Shown here: positions 18,123 to 27,172 of the stretch, piece after piece | Layout: the number at the start of each line of letters is the position of its first letter | Numbering within the stretch: position 1 is the first letter of the stretch | Notes under the pieces: generated by a model | Told to the model about the DNA's origin: nothing | Database searches by the model: none | Seen by the model: the letters and a program-made list of their open reading frames with translations, nothing else | Translations under genes and position numbers: made by a program | Source: Thermomonas fusca DSM 15424 | GTDB lineage: Bacteria; Pseudomonadota; Gammaproteobacteria; Xanthomonadales; Xanthomonadaceae | Reading direction: 5' to 3' | Assembly: GCF_000423885.1 (NCBI RefSeq) | Contig: NZ_KE384103.1 | Coordinates: 1 to 50,844, forward strand | DNA: 50,844 bases

Positions 18123-19451
18123 ATGTCCGACACCGACACCATCGTCGCGATTGCCACCGCCGCCGGCGAAGGCGGGGTCGGCATCGTGCGCCTGTCCGGG
18201 CCGCAGGCGCGGCCAATCGGCGAGCGCATCTGCGGCAAGCCGTTGCGGGCGCGCATGGCGCAGTACGCGCGCTTCACCGATGCCGATGGCGAGACCCTCG
18301 ACGATGGCATCGCCCTGTATTTCGCCGGTCCTGCCAGTTTCACCGGCGAGGACGTGGTGGAGCTGCAGGCGCATGGCGGCCCGGTGCTGCTGGGTGAACT
18401 GGTGGCGCGCTGCGTGGCGTTGGGTGCGCGCCAGGCCGCGCCGGGTGAGTTCAGCCAGCGCGCATTTCTCAACGGCAAGCTCGATCTTGCGCAGGCCGAG
18501 GCCATTGCCGACCTGATCGCGGCCGCCGACGCGCGAGCGGCGCGAGCGGCGCGGCGGTCGCTGGACGGCGCGTTCTCGCATCGCGTCGATGCGCTGATGG
18601 CGCAGCTGCTGGCGATCCGCGTGCACGTGGAAGCGGCGATCGACTTCGCCGACGAACCGCTGGACACGCTTGGCGGCGCGGTCCTGTTCGGCCGGCTGCA
18701 ACAGGCGCGCGACGCACTGGTGCAGCTGCGCAGTGACGCCGAGCGCGGGCGCAAGCTGCGCGACGGCCTGCACGTGGTGCTGGCGGGCCCGCCCAACGCC
18801 GGCAAGAGCTCGCTGCTCAATGCGCTGGCGGGCAGCGACCGCGCCATCGTCACCGACATCGCCGGCACCACCCGCGACGTGCTGCAGGAAACCATCCGCA
18901 TCGACGGGGTCGAGCTGACCCTGGCCGATACCGCCGGGTTGCGCCATGCCGACGATGCCATCGAGGCCGAAGGCATCCGCCGCGCCCGCGGCGAACTGGG
19001 GCGCGCCGACCTCGCGCTGGCGGTGCTGGATGCGCGCGATCCCCAAGCCGGGCGGGCCGCGCTCGCCGCCGATTTGGCCGGCGTGGCGCAGGTGCTGTGG
19101 CTGCACAACAAGGTCGACCTGCTGCCCGCATCTCCCGCGCTGGACGATGACGCGCTGGCGGTGTCGGCGCATACGGGCCTGGGGCTGGCGCAGCTGCACC
19201 AGCGCCTGTTCGCGCTGGCCGGTGGCGGCGCGGGCGAGGGCGCGTTTTCGGCGCGCGCGCGCCACGTGCAGGCGCTGGCGCAGGCCGACGACTGGTTGGC
19301 ACAGGCCGCGGCGGAACTGTCCGTCGAACGCCTGGAACTGGCCGCGGAAGCACTGCTGCGTGCGCACGATGCGCTGGGTGCCATCGGTGGGCGGGTCGAT
19401 GCGGATGGCTTATTGGGTCACATTTTCAGCTCGTTCTGCATCGGCAAATGA
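18123..19451 (+). CDS. mnmE: tRNA uridine-5-carboxymethylaminomethyl modification GTPase
   Basis: A 442-residue GTPase that with MnmG modifies U34 of certain tRNAs. The N-terminal folate-binding TrmE domain starts TDTIVAIATAAGEGGVGIVR and includes GEFSQRAFLNGKLDLAQAEA. The inserted G domain has G1 GPPNAGKSSLLNALAG (about residues 222-237), the TRDV switch and DTAGLR. The C-terminal helical domain ends in FCIGK, the conserved C1-binding cysteine motif. Position after yidC is the standard origin-cluster order. Confidence 0.96.
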   Translation: MSDTDTIVAIATAAGEGGVGIVRLSGPQARPIGERICGKPLRARMAQYARFTDADGETLDDGIALYFAGPASFTGEDVVELQAHGGPVLLGELVARCVALGARQAAPGEFSQRAFLNGKLDLAQAEAIADLIAAADARAARAARRSLDGAFSHRVDALMAQLLAIRVHVEAAIDFADEPLDTLGGAVLFGRLQQARDALVQLRSDAERGRKLRDGLHVVLAGPPNAGKSSLLNALAGSDRAIVTDIAGTTRDVLQETIRIDGVELTLADTAGLRHADDAIEAEGIRRARGELGRADLALAVLDARDPQAGRAALAADLAGVAQVLWLHNKVDLLPASPALDDDALAVSAHTGLGLAQLHQRLFALAGGGAGEGAFSARARHVQALAQADDWLAQAAAELSVERLELAAEALLRAHDALGAIGGRVDADGLLGHIFSSFCIGK

Positions 19452-19527
19452 GCCCATCCACTTGACAACCGGCGCCCGGATGCCGCGTGCTACGCTGAAA
19501 AGCGCTTTGCATAACAGGGGGAACGCA

Positions 19528-20550
19528 ATGACTGCAAACAACAAGATGCGAAAGGGGTGGGTCCCGGTCGCACTGACGGTGGCCGTGGCCTGCGCGCTGG
19601 GGGCATGCAAGAAGGACGAACAGGCGGCTGCGGGTCCGCAGGCGGCGCAACAGGCAGCGCCCGCGCCGACGCCGGAAACGGTGGTGGCGGCGTCGGTGTC
19701 GGCGATGGGTGTCGACCAGCTGCGCGACGCGGCCAACACCGCCTACAACGACAACCGGCTGTACGCGCCGCCCGGCAACAACGCGATGGAGTACTACCTC
19801 GCCCTGCGCGACAAGCAGCCTGGCGATGCCGGTGCATCCAGCGCACTCAGCGATCTGTTGCCGATGACGGTGATCGCCACCGAGCAGAGCATCGCCCGCG
19901 AGGACTACGAGGAGGCTTCGCGCCTGCTGGCCCTGATCGGCAAGGCGGATCCCAACCACCCGGCGCTGGAGCGGCTGAAGGCCAGCGTCGCCAGCGGCGA
20001 ATCGAAGCTCAAGCAGCAGACCGAGACGCAGAAGCTGACCGCCGAAGAAGAGGCCAAGCGCAAGGCCGATCAGCTCAAGCAGCGCGAGGAAGACCAGCGC
20101 AAGCAGCAGGAGCAGCAGCGCCAGCAGGTGGCACAGCAGGAGCAGACCCAGCGTGAAGCTGCGCAGCGCGAGGCGGCCCAGCGTGAAGCCGCGCAACGCG
20201 AGGCCGCGCAGCGCGAGGCTGCCGAGCGTGAAGCGGCGCAGCGCCAGCAGGCGGCGTCGGCCGCCGCAGCGCGGCCGGCCGCGGCGTCGACCGAATTGCG
20301 CGCGATCAGCCAGCCCGGGCCGAAGTTCCCGCCGGCCGCGCAGCGTGCCGGTGCTACCGGCTCGGTGCAGGTGGAGTTCACCGTCGGCACCGATGGCAAC
20401 ATCGCCAGCGCGCGGGTGGTTTCGTCCGACGGCACCCGCCAGTTCCAACGCGAGTTCGAGCGCGAGGCGCTGAATGCGGTCAAGCGCTGGCGCTTCCAGC
20501 CGATCGGCCAGGCCACCACCAGCCGCCGCACGATTTCGTTCGAGCAGTAA
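19528..20550 (+). CDS. lipoprotein with TonB C-terminal domain
   Basis: A 340-residue protein of unusual architecture. It has a signal peptide ending in lipobox LGAC (cysteine near residue 27, followed by KKDE), an N-terminal alpha-helical region with TPR-like character (about 50-160), and a highly charged coiled coil (about 165-240) with tandem REAAQ pentapeptides. A TonB C-terminal domain closes it (about 255-340: GPKFPPAAQRAGATGSVQVE to KRWRFQPIGQ). With Lys at +2, family rules predict outer-membrane sorting, not inner-membrane anchoring as for classical TonB. ATG at 19528 is chosen for its AGGGGGAA ribosome-binding site. Ends at the terminator at 20573. Function unknown. Confidence 0.8.
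   Translation: MTANNKMRKGWVPVALTVAVACALGACKKDEQAAAGPQAAQQAAPAPTPETVVAASVSAMGVDQLRDAANTAYNDNRLYAPPGNNAMEYYLALRDKQPGDAGASSALSDLLPMTVIATEQSIAREDYEEASRLLALIGKADPNHPALERLKASVASGESKLKQQTETQKLTAEEEAKRKADQLKQREEDQRKQQEQQRQQVAQQEQTQREAAQREAAQREAAQREAAQREAAEREAAQRQQAASAAAARPAAASTELRAISQPGPKFPPAAQRAGATGSVQVEFTVGTDGNIASARVVSSDGTRQFQREFEREALNAVKRWRFQPIGQATTSRRTISFEQ
20153..20250 (+). repeat. 15-bp tandem repeats coding for REAAQ pentads
   Basis: Six to seven imperfect 15-base units (cGTGAAGCnGCGCAG type) lie in tandem within the coiled-coil part of the TonB-like lipoprotein gene. They encode REAAQ/REAAE pentapeptides. Such repeats are prone to unit gain or loss, which would change rod length in 5-residue steps. 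Confidence 0.7.
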
Positions 20551-20572
20551 GCGCGGCGGAGCGAGCGGCAGC

Positions 20573-20600
20573 AAAAAGCCCGGCGGACGCCGGGCTTTTT
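20573..20600. terminator. bidirectional rho-independent terminator
   Basis: Perfect 13-bp stem AAAAAGCCCGGCG (20573-20585) with CGCCGGGCTTTTT (20588-20600), giving a U-run in both directions. It lies between the convergent TonB-like lipoprotein gene and the natB gene. Confidence 0.9.
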
Positions 20601-20626
20601 GTTTACGCGGGAAGCGGGTGGATCGA

Positions 20627-21828
20627 TCAGGCCGAGATCGCCAGCTTCTCCTGCCGGTAGCGCCACACCGCCAGCGCCCACAGCGCCGCCGCCAACGCCA
20701 GCGAACTGGCCAGATACAGACCCCACTGCTCCATCGACGCGGTTTCGCCGCGGGTGATCTTCTGGATCAGCTGGTTCTGCGACAGGAACGGAACCGCGTA
20801 CTGCCACAGCGCGGTGTCCTTCAGCGGATAGGCCATCAGGCCGTAGGCCGGCAGCATCGGCAGCATCATCAGCCACATGATGTGGCTCTGCGCTTCCTTC
20901 ATGCTCTTGGCGCCGGCGGCCAGCGCGGTGATCAGCGCGGTGCCGATCAGCACCAGCGGCACCAGCGTCAGCAGCAGCTTGCCCATGGCCAGGAAGCTCA
21001 CGTCCATCTGCTTGGCCATGCCGCTGGCCAACGTGGCCGACAGCTTGAACGACACCAGGATCAGCAGCATCGACGCCAGGCCGAGCAGGGCCGCCGCCAG
21101 CATCTTGCCGCCCACCAGCGCCGCGCGCGATGCCGGCGTGGCCAGCAGCGGTTCCAGCGACTGCCGCTCGCGCTCGCCGGCGGTGGTGTCCATCGCCAGA
21201 TGCGCGCCGCCGATGAAGGCGAAGATGGTCAGGATCATCGGCAGCAGGATCGACATGAACTGGCTGTTCTTGGCTTCCGGCGTGGCCATGTCGCGGGTGC
21301 CCACGTGCAGTGGCGTGGCGATGCCCGGGTTGATGCCGCGGATCAGCAGCCGCATCGCGCCGACGCCGTTGCCGTAGCCCTCCAGCACCTTGCCCACCCG
21401 CGCCACTTTCACGTCGCCGTTGCGGCGGGTGGTGTCGGTGATGATGTCGATCTTGGCGGGCTTGCCGGCATGCCAGTCCTTGGCGAAATCGGCATCGATC
21501 GCCAGCGCCAGGTCTTCCTGCTGGGCGCGCACGCGCGCTTCGATGTCGGCCGGTGCCGGTTTGGCTTCGATGCCGTAGCTGGCCAGGAACTTGACCAGGT
21601 TGGGCGCGCGCTCCATGCCCACCACCGGCACGCTGAGGGTCTTCTCCAGCTGGGTCTCGGCGCGCATCTGGGTGAGCTTGCCGATGCCGAGGAAGATCAG
21701 CGGGTACAGCAGCGGCGCCACCAGCAGGCTGAGATAGAAGGTGCGGCGGTCGCGGAAGAAGTCCAGCCACTCCTTGCGCATCACCGTCAGCATGGCGGCG
21801 AAAAAGCCGGTCTTGTGCGTGGAGTTGT

Positions 21829-21832
<4 letters not shown>
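20627..21832 (-). CDS. ABC transporter permease, NatB/ABC-2 type
   Basis: A 401-residue ABC-2 type membrane subunit. One membrane helix near residues 28-50 (FYLSLLVAPLLYPLIFLGIG) is followed by a large extracytoplasmic domain (about 55-200). Five to six helices fill the C-terminal half (from SILLPMILTIFAFIGGAHLA onward), with the family stretch TTAGERERQSLEPLLATPAS between them. This is the NatB layout of sodium or drug exporters; the substrate cannot be read from sequence. It overlaps the ATPase gene by four bases (ATGA), is the last gene of the minus-strand cluster, and ends at the terminator at 20573-20600. Confidence 0.88.
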
Positions 21833-22584
<752 letters not shown>

Positions 22585-22609
22585 TGCAAGCGTCCTGTTG
22601 GAGGGTGGC

Positions 22610-24160
22610 TTACGGCTGCGCGCCGTTGAAGCTGATGAAGGGCGAGGGATAGGCCAGCGTGTCCAGGCACTTGCCGTCCAGCGCCTTGGCATCGGCCTTC
22701 TCGATGAACTGGGTGAACAGCTTGGGCATGCAGCCGGCGCCGATCACGCTGTGGCCCTGGCCACGCAGCACGAACAGGCGGCCGTTGGCCAGCGACTTCA
22801 CGATCTCCTCGCCGTAGCGCGGCGGGGTCACCGGGTCGAACTCGCCCGCCAGCACCAACGCCGGCACCTTGGTGGCCAGCGGCTGGTTGAAGTCGGCCGG
22901 CACCGCGCCCTTCGGCCAGGCCTTGCACATCGCGGCCATGCCCGACGGCATCAAGTTGCCGAGCACGGTATTCGCGTCTTCCTCGCGCACCACCATGCTG
23001 TTGGCATCCTCGCTGCAGATCACCGACAGCTGCATGCCCATCGCCATCGCGTCCTGCATGTCGCCGCTCATCATCTTCGACAGCGCCATCAGGTTCTCGT
23101 AGCGGCCGGCGTTGGCTTCGTGGATCAGCTTCGGCAGCAGGCCGCTGGCCAGCGGCATGTAGGCGTACATGCGCACCAGCCCGGCCACGGTTTCCGCACG
23201 CAGCGTGCCCTGCTTCATCTCGCCGCTGCTGGCGTCGCGGTACTGCAGCTGCACCGGGTTGGCGCGCAGCGTGGTCAGCAGCACGTCGAGTTGCGCGCGC
23301 GGATCGCCCAGCTTGTCCTTGCAGGCGGGGTCCTTGCTGCACAGCGCGAACTGCAGCGCCAGCGCGTCGTCGAGGTTGCGGGCGAAGATGTTGCCCAGCC
23401 CCAGCGCGTTGGGCACCGGCGAATCCAGCACGATGCTGCGGGTCGCGGCCGGATGGCGCATCGCGTACTGCTGGGCGACGCGGGTGCCGTAGCTCACGCC
23501 AACCAGGTTGACCTGCTCGGCGCCGATGGCCCGGCGCACCGCCTCGAGGTCGGCGATGGCGTCGGTGGTGGTGTAGTGGCGCAGGTCGGCCTTTTTCGAA
23601 AGCTCGGCCGCGCAGGTGGTGGCCTGCGCCTGCATCGCCTCGGGCGATGGATCGAAGGCGTCATCGCCGCCGTCCGGCGCCTTGCAGGACAGCAGGTTGG
23701 ATTTGCCGGTGCCGCGCTGGTCGACGAGGATCACGTCGCGCTGCTTGCGCACTTCCTTGAACACCGGATCCAGGCCGGGGAAGGTTTCGACCGCCGACTG
23801 ACCGGGTCCGCCGGCGAGGAAGAACACCGGGTCGGGCATCCTTTCGCCCTTGCCGGTGGCCTGCAGCCAGGCGATGTTGAGCGCGATCTTGCGGCCTTCC
23901 GGCTTGGCGCGGTCTTCCGGCACCGCATAGGTGGCGCACATCGCCTCCAAGCTTTCCTTGGCCATCGGCGATCTCAGGCTGCACGAGGTGAAGGCGATCT
24001 GGCCCAGCATCACCGGCTGGACCGGCGCGACCGGCTTGGCGTCCGAGGCGGCGGCCAGCGGCGAATCGCCTGCGTCCGGCTTCGGGTTCAATGCCTTGTA
24101 GCCGAAGATCGCGGCGGCAACCGCGACGGCAAGGATCAGTCTGGTCTTGCGGGAGTTCAT
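22610..24160 (-). CDS. exported alpha/beta hydrolase, tripeptidyl-aminopeptidase-like
   Basis: A 516-residue hydrolase with an N-terminal signal/anchor (TRLILAVAVAAAIFGYKAL). Catalytic elements are in the order of the proline iminopeptidase/TAP family: oxyanion stretch FFLAGGPGQSAVE, DQRGTGKSNLLSC, nucleophile elbow GVSYGTR (Ser), acid in LAGEFDPVTPPRYGEE, and base in RGQGHSVIG. A TAP-like C-terminal domain follows and several cysteines suggest disulfides in the periplasm. Likely a peptidase that removes N-terminal residues; substrate unknown. It lies 45 bases after the XRE regulator gene and 25 bases before natA in one transcription direction. Confidence 0.85.
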   Translation of the reverse strand: MNSRKTRLILAVAVAAAIFGYKALNPKPDAGDSPLAAASDAKPVAPVQPVMLGQIAFTSCSLRSPMAKESLEAMCATYAVPEDRAKPEGRKIALNIAWLQATGKGERMPDPVFFLAGGPGQSAVETFPGLDPVFKEVRKQRDVILVDQRGTGKSNLLSCKAPDGGDDAFDPSPEAMQAQATTCAAELSKKADLRHYTTTDAIADLEAVRRAIGAEQVNLVGVSYGTRVAQQYAMRHPAATRSIVLDSPVPNALGLGNIFARNLDDALALQFALCSKDPACKDKLGDPRAQLDVLLTTLRANPVQLQYRDASSGEMKQGTLRAETVAGLVRMYAYMPLASGLLPKLIHEANAGRYENLMALSKMMSGDMQDAMAMGMQLSVICSEDANSMVVREEDANTVLGNLMPSGMAAMCKAWPKGAVPADFNQPLATKVPALVLAGEFDPVTPPRYGEEIVKSLANGRLFVLRGQGHSVIGAGCMPKLFTQFIEKADAKALDGKCLDTLAYPSPFISFNGAQP

Positions 24161-24205
24161 CGGGACAACCCCTTTGGGTGCTTGCAGGTGGAAAAGCGGA
24201 AGGAT

Positions 24206-24403
24206 TCAGGTTTCATCGGGCAGGAAGATGTCTTCGATGCGGCAGGCGAACAGGCGGGCGATGCGGAAGGCCAGTGGCAGCGACGGGTCGTACTTGCCGG
24301 TCTCCAGCGCGTTGACGGTCTGCCGGGACACGTCCAGCCGCAGCGCCAGTTCGCCCTGCGACAAGCCCTCGCATTCCCGCAGTTCGCGCAGACGGTTGTT
24401 CAT
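24206..24403 (-). CDS. small XRE-family HTH transcriptional regulator
   Basis: A 65-residue Cro/CI-type DNA-binding protein that is almost entirely a helix-turn-helix domain (MNNRLRELRECEGLSQGELA, recognition helix SRQTVNALETG, ending FACRIEDIFLPDE). This matches the short YozG-like regulators often encoded with small membrane proteins. Its start overlaps the preceding membrane-protein gene by four bases (ATGA at 24400-24403). Two palindromic operators at the cluster promoter (25602-25664) are the probable binding sites, suggesting autoregulation. Confidence 0.88.
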   Translation of the reverse strand: MNNRLRELRECEGLSQGELALRLDVSRQTVNALETGKYDPSLPLAFRIARLFACRIEDIFLPDET

Positions 24404-24825
24404 GCGTACCTGCGGTGCAGGCCACCACGAACCAGTGCGTAACTGGCCAGCAGCAGCACCGTCAGTACTGCCATCAGGCGCTTCTGCGGCCAGTCCAGCA
24501 GGCCGGCGTCGATCAGGAACAGCAGGGCCATCAGCCCCTGCAGGCTGATGCCTGCGGCCCAGGCCAGCGCCTTCAACTCGATGCCGCGCTCCAGTTCGTC
24601 GCAGTCGCGCAGGAAGCGCAGGTAGCAGGCGAACAGCCAAGCCATCGCGGCGGCCGGCGCCAGTGCGCCGGCAAAGCGCAGCCACCGCGCCAGATCCGGC
24701 TGGCGGGAAAGCCATTCGTGCAGGCCGGTCAACGCCAGGAACAACAGCGAAGGCAATGCCGAAGCGCGGTAGTACGCGCGCAAGGCCGGGCTCAGGTGCT
24801 GGCAGTAGCGTGCGAGCGCGCTCAC
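24400..24825 (-). CDS. small polytopic membrane protein, unknown
   Basis: A 141-residue protein I do not recognise, with about four hydrophobic segments (near residues 20-35, 48-70, 85-108 and 115-132) and a short cytoplasmic loop rich in Asp/Glu (FLRDCDELERGIELKALA). The start is taken as GTG at 24825, which overlaps the stop of the previous gene (GTGA); an upstream in-frame start is possible. The loop RFLRDCDELERGIELKAL resembles YLREIDELQRRIETEAIG in the preceding gene product, so the two may be diverged paralogs. Between two overlapping genes and followed by the XRE regulator. Confidence 0.7.
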   Translation of the reverse strand: MSALARYCQHLSPALRAYYRASALPSLLFLALTGLHEWLSRQPDLARWLRFAGALAPAAAMAWLFACYLRFLRDCDELERGIELKALAWAAGISLQGLMALLFLIDAGLLDWPQKRLMAVLTVLLLASYALVRGGLHRRYA

Positions 24826-25418
24826 AGGTAGCGCTTCGTCAGCACGATCTTGGCGATGCCGTAGCTGGCGCACAGCAACGGGAACACCCAGATCATCGCG
24901 GCGGCGGCGTCAACATCGACGACCTTGGCTTTCTGCAGCAGCCCGGTGGCGAAATACAGCAGCGACACCAGCAGGCTGGCAGCGCCGATCGCCTCGGTTT
25001 CGATGCGCCGCTGCAACTCGTCGATCTCGCGCAGGTAGCGCAGCGCGGCGCGCATCAGCAGCGCGATCGCCAGCGCCGGCAACACCGCCACCAGCGCGCG
25101 CAGCGGCACCGATTCGATCCCGCGCTTGACCAGCCAGATCGACAGGAACAGGGTCAGCGAATAGCCCACCATGATCGGCCACAGTGCGCGCAGGTAGCGG
25201 CGGCCGGCCGGCTGCGCATACATCTCGTCGCAATGCTGGCGCCACCAGCGCGGCAGCAGCAGGAACAGGGCCGCGCCCAGCAGGTAGCCGGCGCCGATGC
25301 CGACCCACATGCCCACCATCTCGTCCGGCCAGCGCAGCAGCCATTGGCCGGCCGCGGCCAGCGCCAGCGCGGCCAGGCCGATGGCGACGAAGATCCACAT
25401 CCAGCGCCGCAGGGTCAC
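24822..25418 (-). CDS. polytopic membrane protein, unknown
   Basis: A 198-residue protein with about five membrane segments (near residues 8-25, 35-55, 82-98, 105-122 and 150-185) and a conserved-looking cytoplasmic stretch RYLREIDELQRRIETEAIGA. The family is unknown to me, but similar small proteins are common beside short XRE regulators. The start codon is GTG at 25418, overlapping the TGA of the 57-residue gene before it. It overlaps the next gene through GTGA. The chain of three four-base overlaps indicates a tightly coupled operon. Confidence 0.75.
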   Translation of the reverse strand: MTLRRWMWIFVAIGLAALALAAAGQWLLRWPDEMVGMWVGIGAGYLLGAALFLLLPRWWRQHCDEMYAQPAGRRYLRALWPIMVGYSLTLFLSIWLVKRGIESVPLRALVAVLPALAIALLMRAALRYLREIDELQRRIETEAIGAASLLVSLLYFATGLLQKAKVVDVDAAAAMIWVFPLLCASYGIAKIVLTKRYL

Positions 25419-25588
25419 TGGCCACCGCCCCTGCGCGCGCGATCCAGCAAGCCGAGCCCCACGGCCAGGAATGCCATGCCGACGCCCAGCATGGCCGGTT
25501 GCCCATTGAAGGCGAGGACCAAGAAGGCCATGCCGACGCCGAGGAGACCGGTGCCGGTGCCTTTCAGGCGGTTGCGCGGTGTGACCAT
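25415..25588 (-). CDS. 57-residue membrane peptide, first gene of XRE-NatAB cluster
   Basis: A 57-residue protein starting MVTPRNRLKGTGTGLLGVGM. It has two short Gly-rich hydrophobic segments containing a near-repeat (GVGMAFLVLAF and GVGMAFLAVGL), and ends DRARRGGGQ. The ATG at 25588 is preceded by AGGATTT. Its stop overlaps the GTG start of the 198-residue membrane protein. Codon usage is like its neighbours. It resembles the short hydrophobic peptides that accompany XRE/membrane-protein operons, but no function can be assigned. Confidence 0.65.
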   Translation of the reverse strand: MVTPRNRLKGTGTGLLGVGMAFLVLAFNGQPAMLGVGMAFLAVGLGLLDRARRGGGQ

Positions 25589-25601
25589 GACGGAAATCCT
25601 A

Positions 25602-25664
25602 TGTCAAGCGAGCTTGACAGGGACGATACCGGCGTCACGAAAGGATTGTCAAGGTTGCTTGACA
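25602..25664 (-). promoter_or_regulatory. promoter with two palindromic operators for the XRE cluster
   Basis: Two matching dyads: TGTCAAGCGAGCTTGACA (25602-25619) and TGTCAAGGTTGCTTGACA (25647-25664), consensus TGTCAAG-N4-CTTGACA, with centres 45 bases apart. Read on the minus strand, the upstream one contains TTGACA (25652-25647), a perfect -35. TATCGT (25628-25623) lies 18 bases downstream as a -10. A repressor bound there would block this promoter, and the cluster's own XRE regulator is the obvious candidate (inference). Confidence 0.7.
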
Positions 25665-25986
25665 GGGCCTTGGGTTAGCGCGAGGCGCGCGATGCGCTGC
25701 GCAAATCGTTTGTGTTGTTTGTCACAAAAGGCGTGATAGATTTGCAAAAAAACGGCCGTTAGTGACATTAAATGTCACATTCAGGGGGAATAAATGGCAG
25801 TTGTAAAGGAAAGAGCCGCAGGTTGAAGGTCGGAAGTGCGCGATATCTAGAACCGGCCCCGGCACACGCGTGGGCTGTGGCGAACTTCCAGAGGGCGACA
25901 AGGCTGGTCCGATCTTAACCATGGAAATGGCAACCGGGGTGTGCAATGCGCGGAGCAATTCCGCGCTCGGCGCTGGCGCCGGTCGC
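25665..25986. other. intergenic region with palindrome and mini-ORF
   Basis: No convincing gene. It holds the perfect 8-bp-arm palindrome GTGACATTAAATGTCAC (25762-25778), a shorter dyad TTTGTCACAAA (25718-25728), and an 11-codon frame with a strong ribosome-binding site (GGGGGAA, ATG at 25794, stop at 25824-25826, MAVVKERAAG). The dyads are probably regulatory sites for the plus-strand genes that follow. The mini-ORF may be a leader peptide or a remnant of a deleted gene. Confidence 0.4.
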
Positions 25987-26205
25987 ATGGCGCTGAAGGA
26001 TCAGGCGCGCGGCCGCGAGCTCCGCGCGATGGCCAGCGCACAGGTGTACTTCAACCGGCCCCACGAGTACGCGCCGTTCAAGCGCATCGTCTGGGGCCGG
26101 GGCGCCGGCAAGTTCGAGCAAGGCAGCATGTTCAGCCCCTACTGGCAGGCGCGCCTGGTGGAAACCCCGCGGGCCGACAAACTCATCCCTCTGGCGGGCC
26201 CATGA
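25870..26205 (+). CDS. short protein, possible C-terminal relic of a TadG/TadE-type pilus protein
   Basis: An open frame of up to 111 codons; in-frame ATGs at 25870, 25921 and 25987 are all possible starts and none has a good ribosome-binding site. Only the C-terminal part looks like protein: RGRELRAMASAQVYFNRPHE, then FSPYWQARLVETP, which resembles the end of TadG/TadE-like pilus assembly proteins (AEVYF-RP ... NPYWQARL). There is no membrane anchor or signal peptide, so it may be what remains after a deletion that also left the mini-ORF at 25794. Its stop overlaps the next gene by ATGA. The family link is from memory of such sequences and is tentative. Confidence 0.4.
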   Translation: MGCGELPEGDKAGPILTMEMATGVCNARSNSALGAGAGRMALKDQARGRELRAMASAQVYFNRPHEYAPFKRIVWGRGAGKFEQGSMFSPYWQARLVETPRADKLIPLAGP

Positions 26206-26996
26206 ACAAGACGATTGCGGCCTCTGCCGCCGCCCTCTGCCTCTTCGCCTCAGCTGGATGCCACTCCAGCGCTGCGGAGGACACGGCAGGTGAAGCCGGC
26301 GCAGGGAGCGCCGCGGTCAATCGCCGCGCCGTGCACGCAACCCTGCGGTGGGAACGGCTGTACGACGGCAAGCACATGGCGCGCTGGAACTACGCCGTGC
26401 TGGAGGAGGGTTGCAAGGCAAGCGGTCGCTTGGTGCGTGGCCTTGCGCCGGGTGAAGTCCAGAAGCTTGACACCGGCGCTGTGGAACTGTGGCGGGACGA
26501 TCGCGGTGCCTACGGCCGGCAACGGACTTGGCGCCACGTCTTGGAGGAGCGCGCCGATGGCGGCTGCGTGATCAGGCTGGAAGAACAGCTTCAGGAGGAA
26601 AGCCAGAGTTTCCGCGAGATCGACGGCACTCCGATGGAGATTTCGCCGGTGGATCCGTCGGACGTGGCATTGGGGGCCAAGCTGCTGGGCTTCACGCGGA
26701 TAGGGGAGTCGCAGGTCAAGGGTCAGCCGTGCACGCGCTGGCGCAGCGAGAACCATGAGGCGTGTGTCTGGTCCGGCGGACTGGACATCGGCATGAGCGA
26801 CGGGCCGGTGGACTCGCCATGTGCAGGCGAACTCGGGCCGATGGCGTATCTGGGTGGGCTGCCGCTGGAGAGCAGGCATGGCTCACAGGGACCTGGCTGC
26901 AACCTCGAACTGGAAACCATGACCGTTGGCAAAGGCCTGCTGCCGGAAGTCGGGCGCGCCATGGCCGAGCTCGACGCGCCGGCAGCGGGAGACTGA
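26202..26996 (+). CDS. lipoprotein, unknown function
   Basis: A 264-residue predicted lipoprotein. Signal peptide MNKTIAASAAALCLFASAGC has the lipobox SAGC (cysteine 20), followed by HSSAAEDT. The mature part has several cysteines (e.g. EEGCKASG, GGCVIRLEE, GQPCTRWRSENHEACVWSGG, PGCNLELE), suggesting disulfides in the periplasm, and no repeats or known catalytic motif that I recognise. The start overlaps the upstream short frame by four bases, so the two were once or still are translationally coupled. In relatives of TadG-like genes an adjacent exported protein would fit a pilus context, but this is speculation. Confidence 0.65.
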   Translation: MNKTIAASAAALCLFASAGCHSSAAEDTAGEAGAGSAAVNRRAVHATLRWERLYDGKHMARWNYAVLEEGCKASGRLVRGLAPGEVQKLDTGAVELWRDDRGAYGRQRTWRHVLEERADGGCVIRLEEQLQEESQSFREIDGTPMEISPVDPSDVALGAKLLGFTRIGESQVKGQPCTRWRSENHEACVWSGGLDIGMSDGPVDSPCAGELGPMAYLGGLPLESRHGSQGPGCNLELETMTVGKGLLPEVGRAMAELDAPAAGD

Positions 26997-27172
26997 CGCA
27001 TGCGTACCTTCGGCGTGGAATGCGTAGCGCCGCTTGTGGCGTCGTTGAGGCCACACGCGAAGCTCCCTCGCCACCTGCCATCAGGCTCCATAAAGACGTT
27101 TCGCCGGGGATACGAATCGATGAGTCATGAAAAAACGGCGGACCTCGGCGTACTTCCCGGAGGAAGTCGGTA

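Noticed and set aside
16119..19367. 1082-codon minus-strand open frame across rnpA, yidC and mnmE
   Set aside because: Covers three well-identified genes on the other strand and shows no family features; high-GC antisense artefact.
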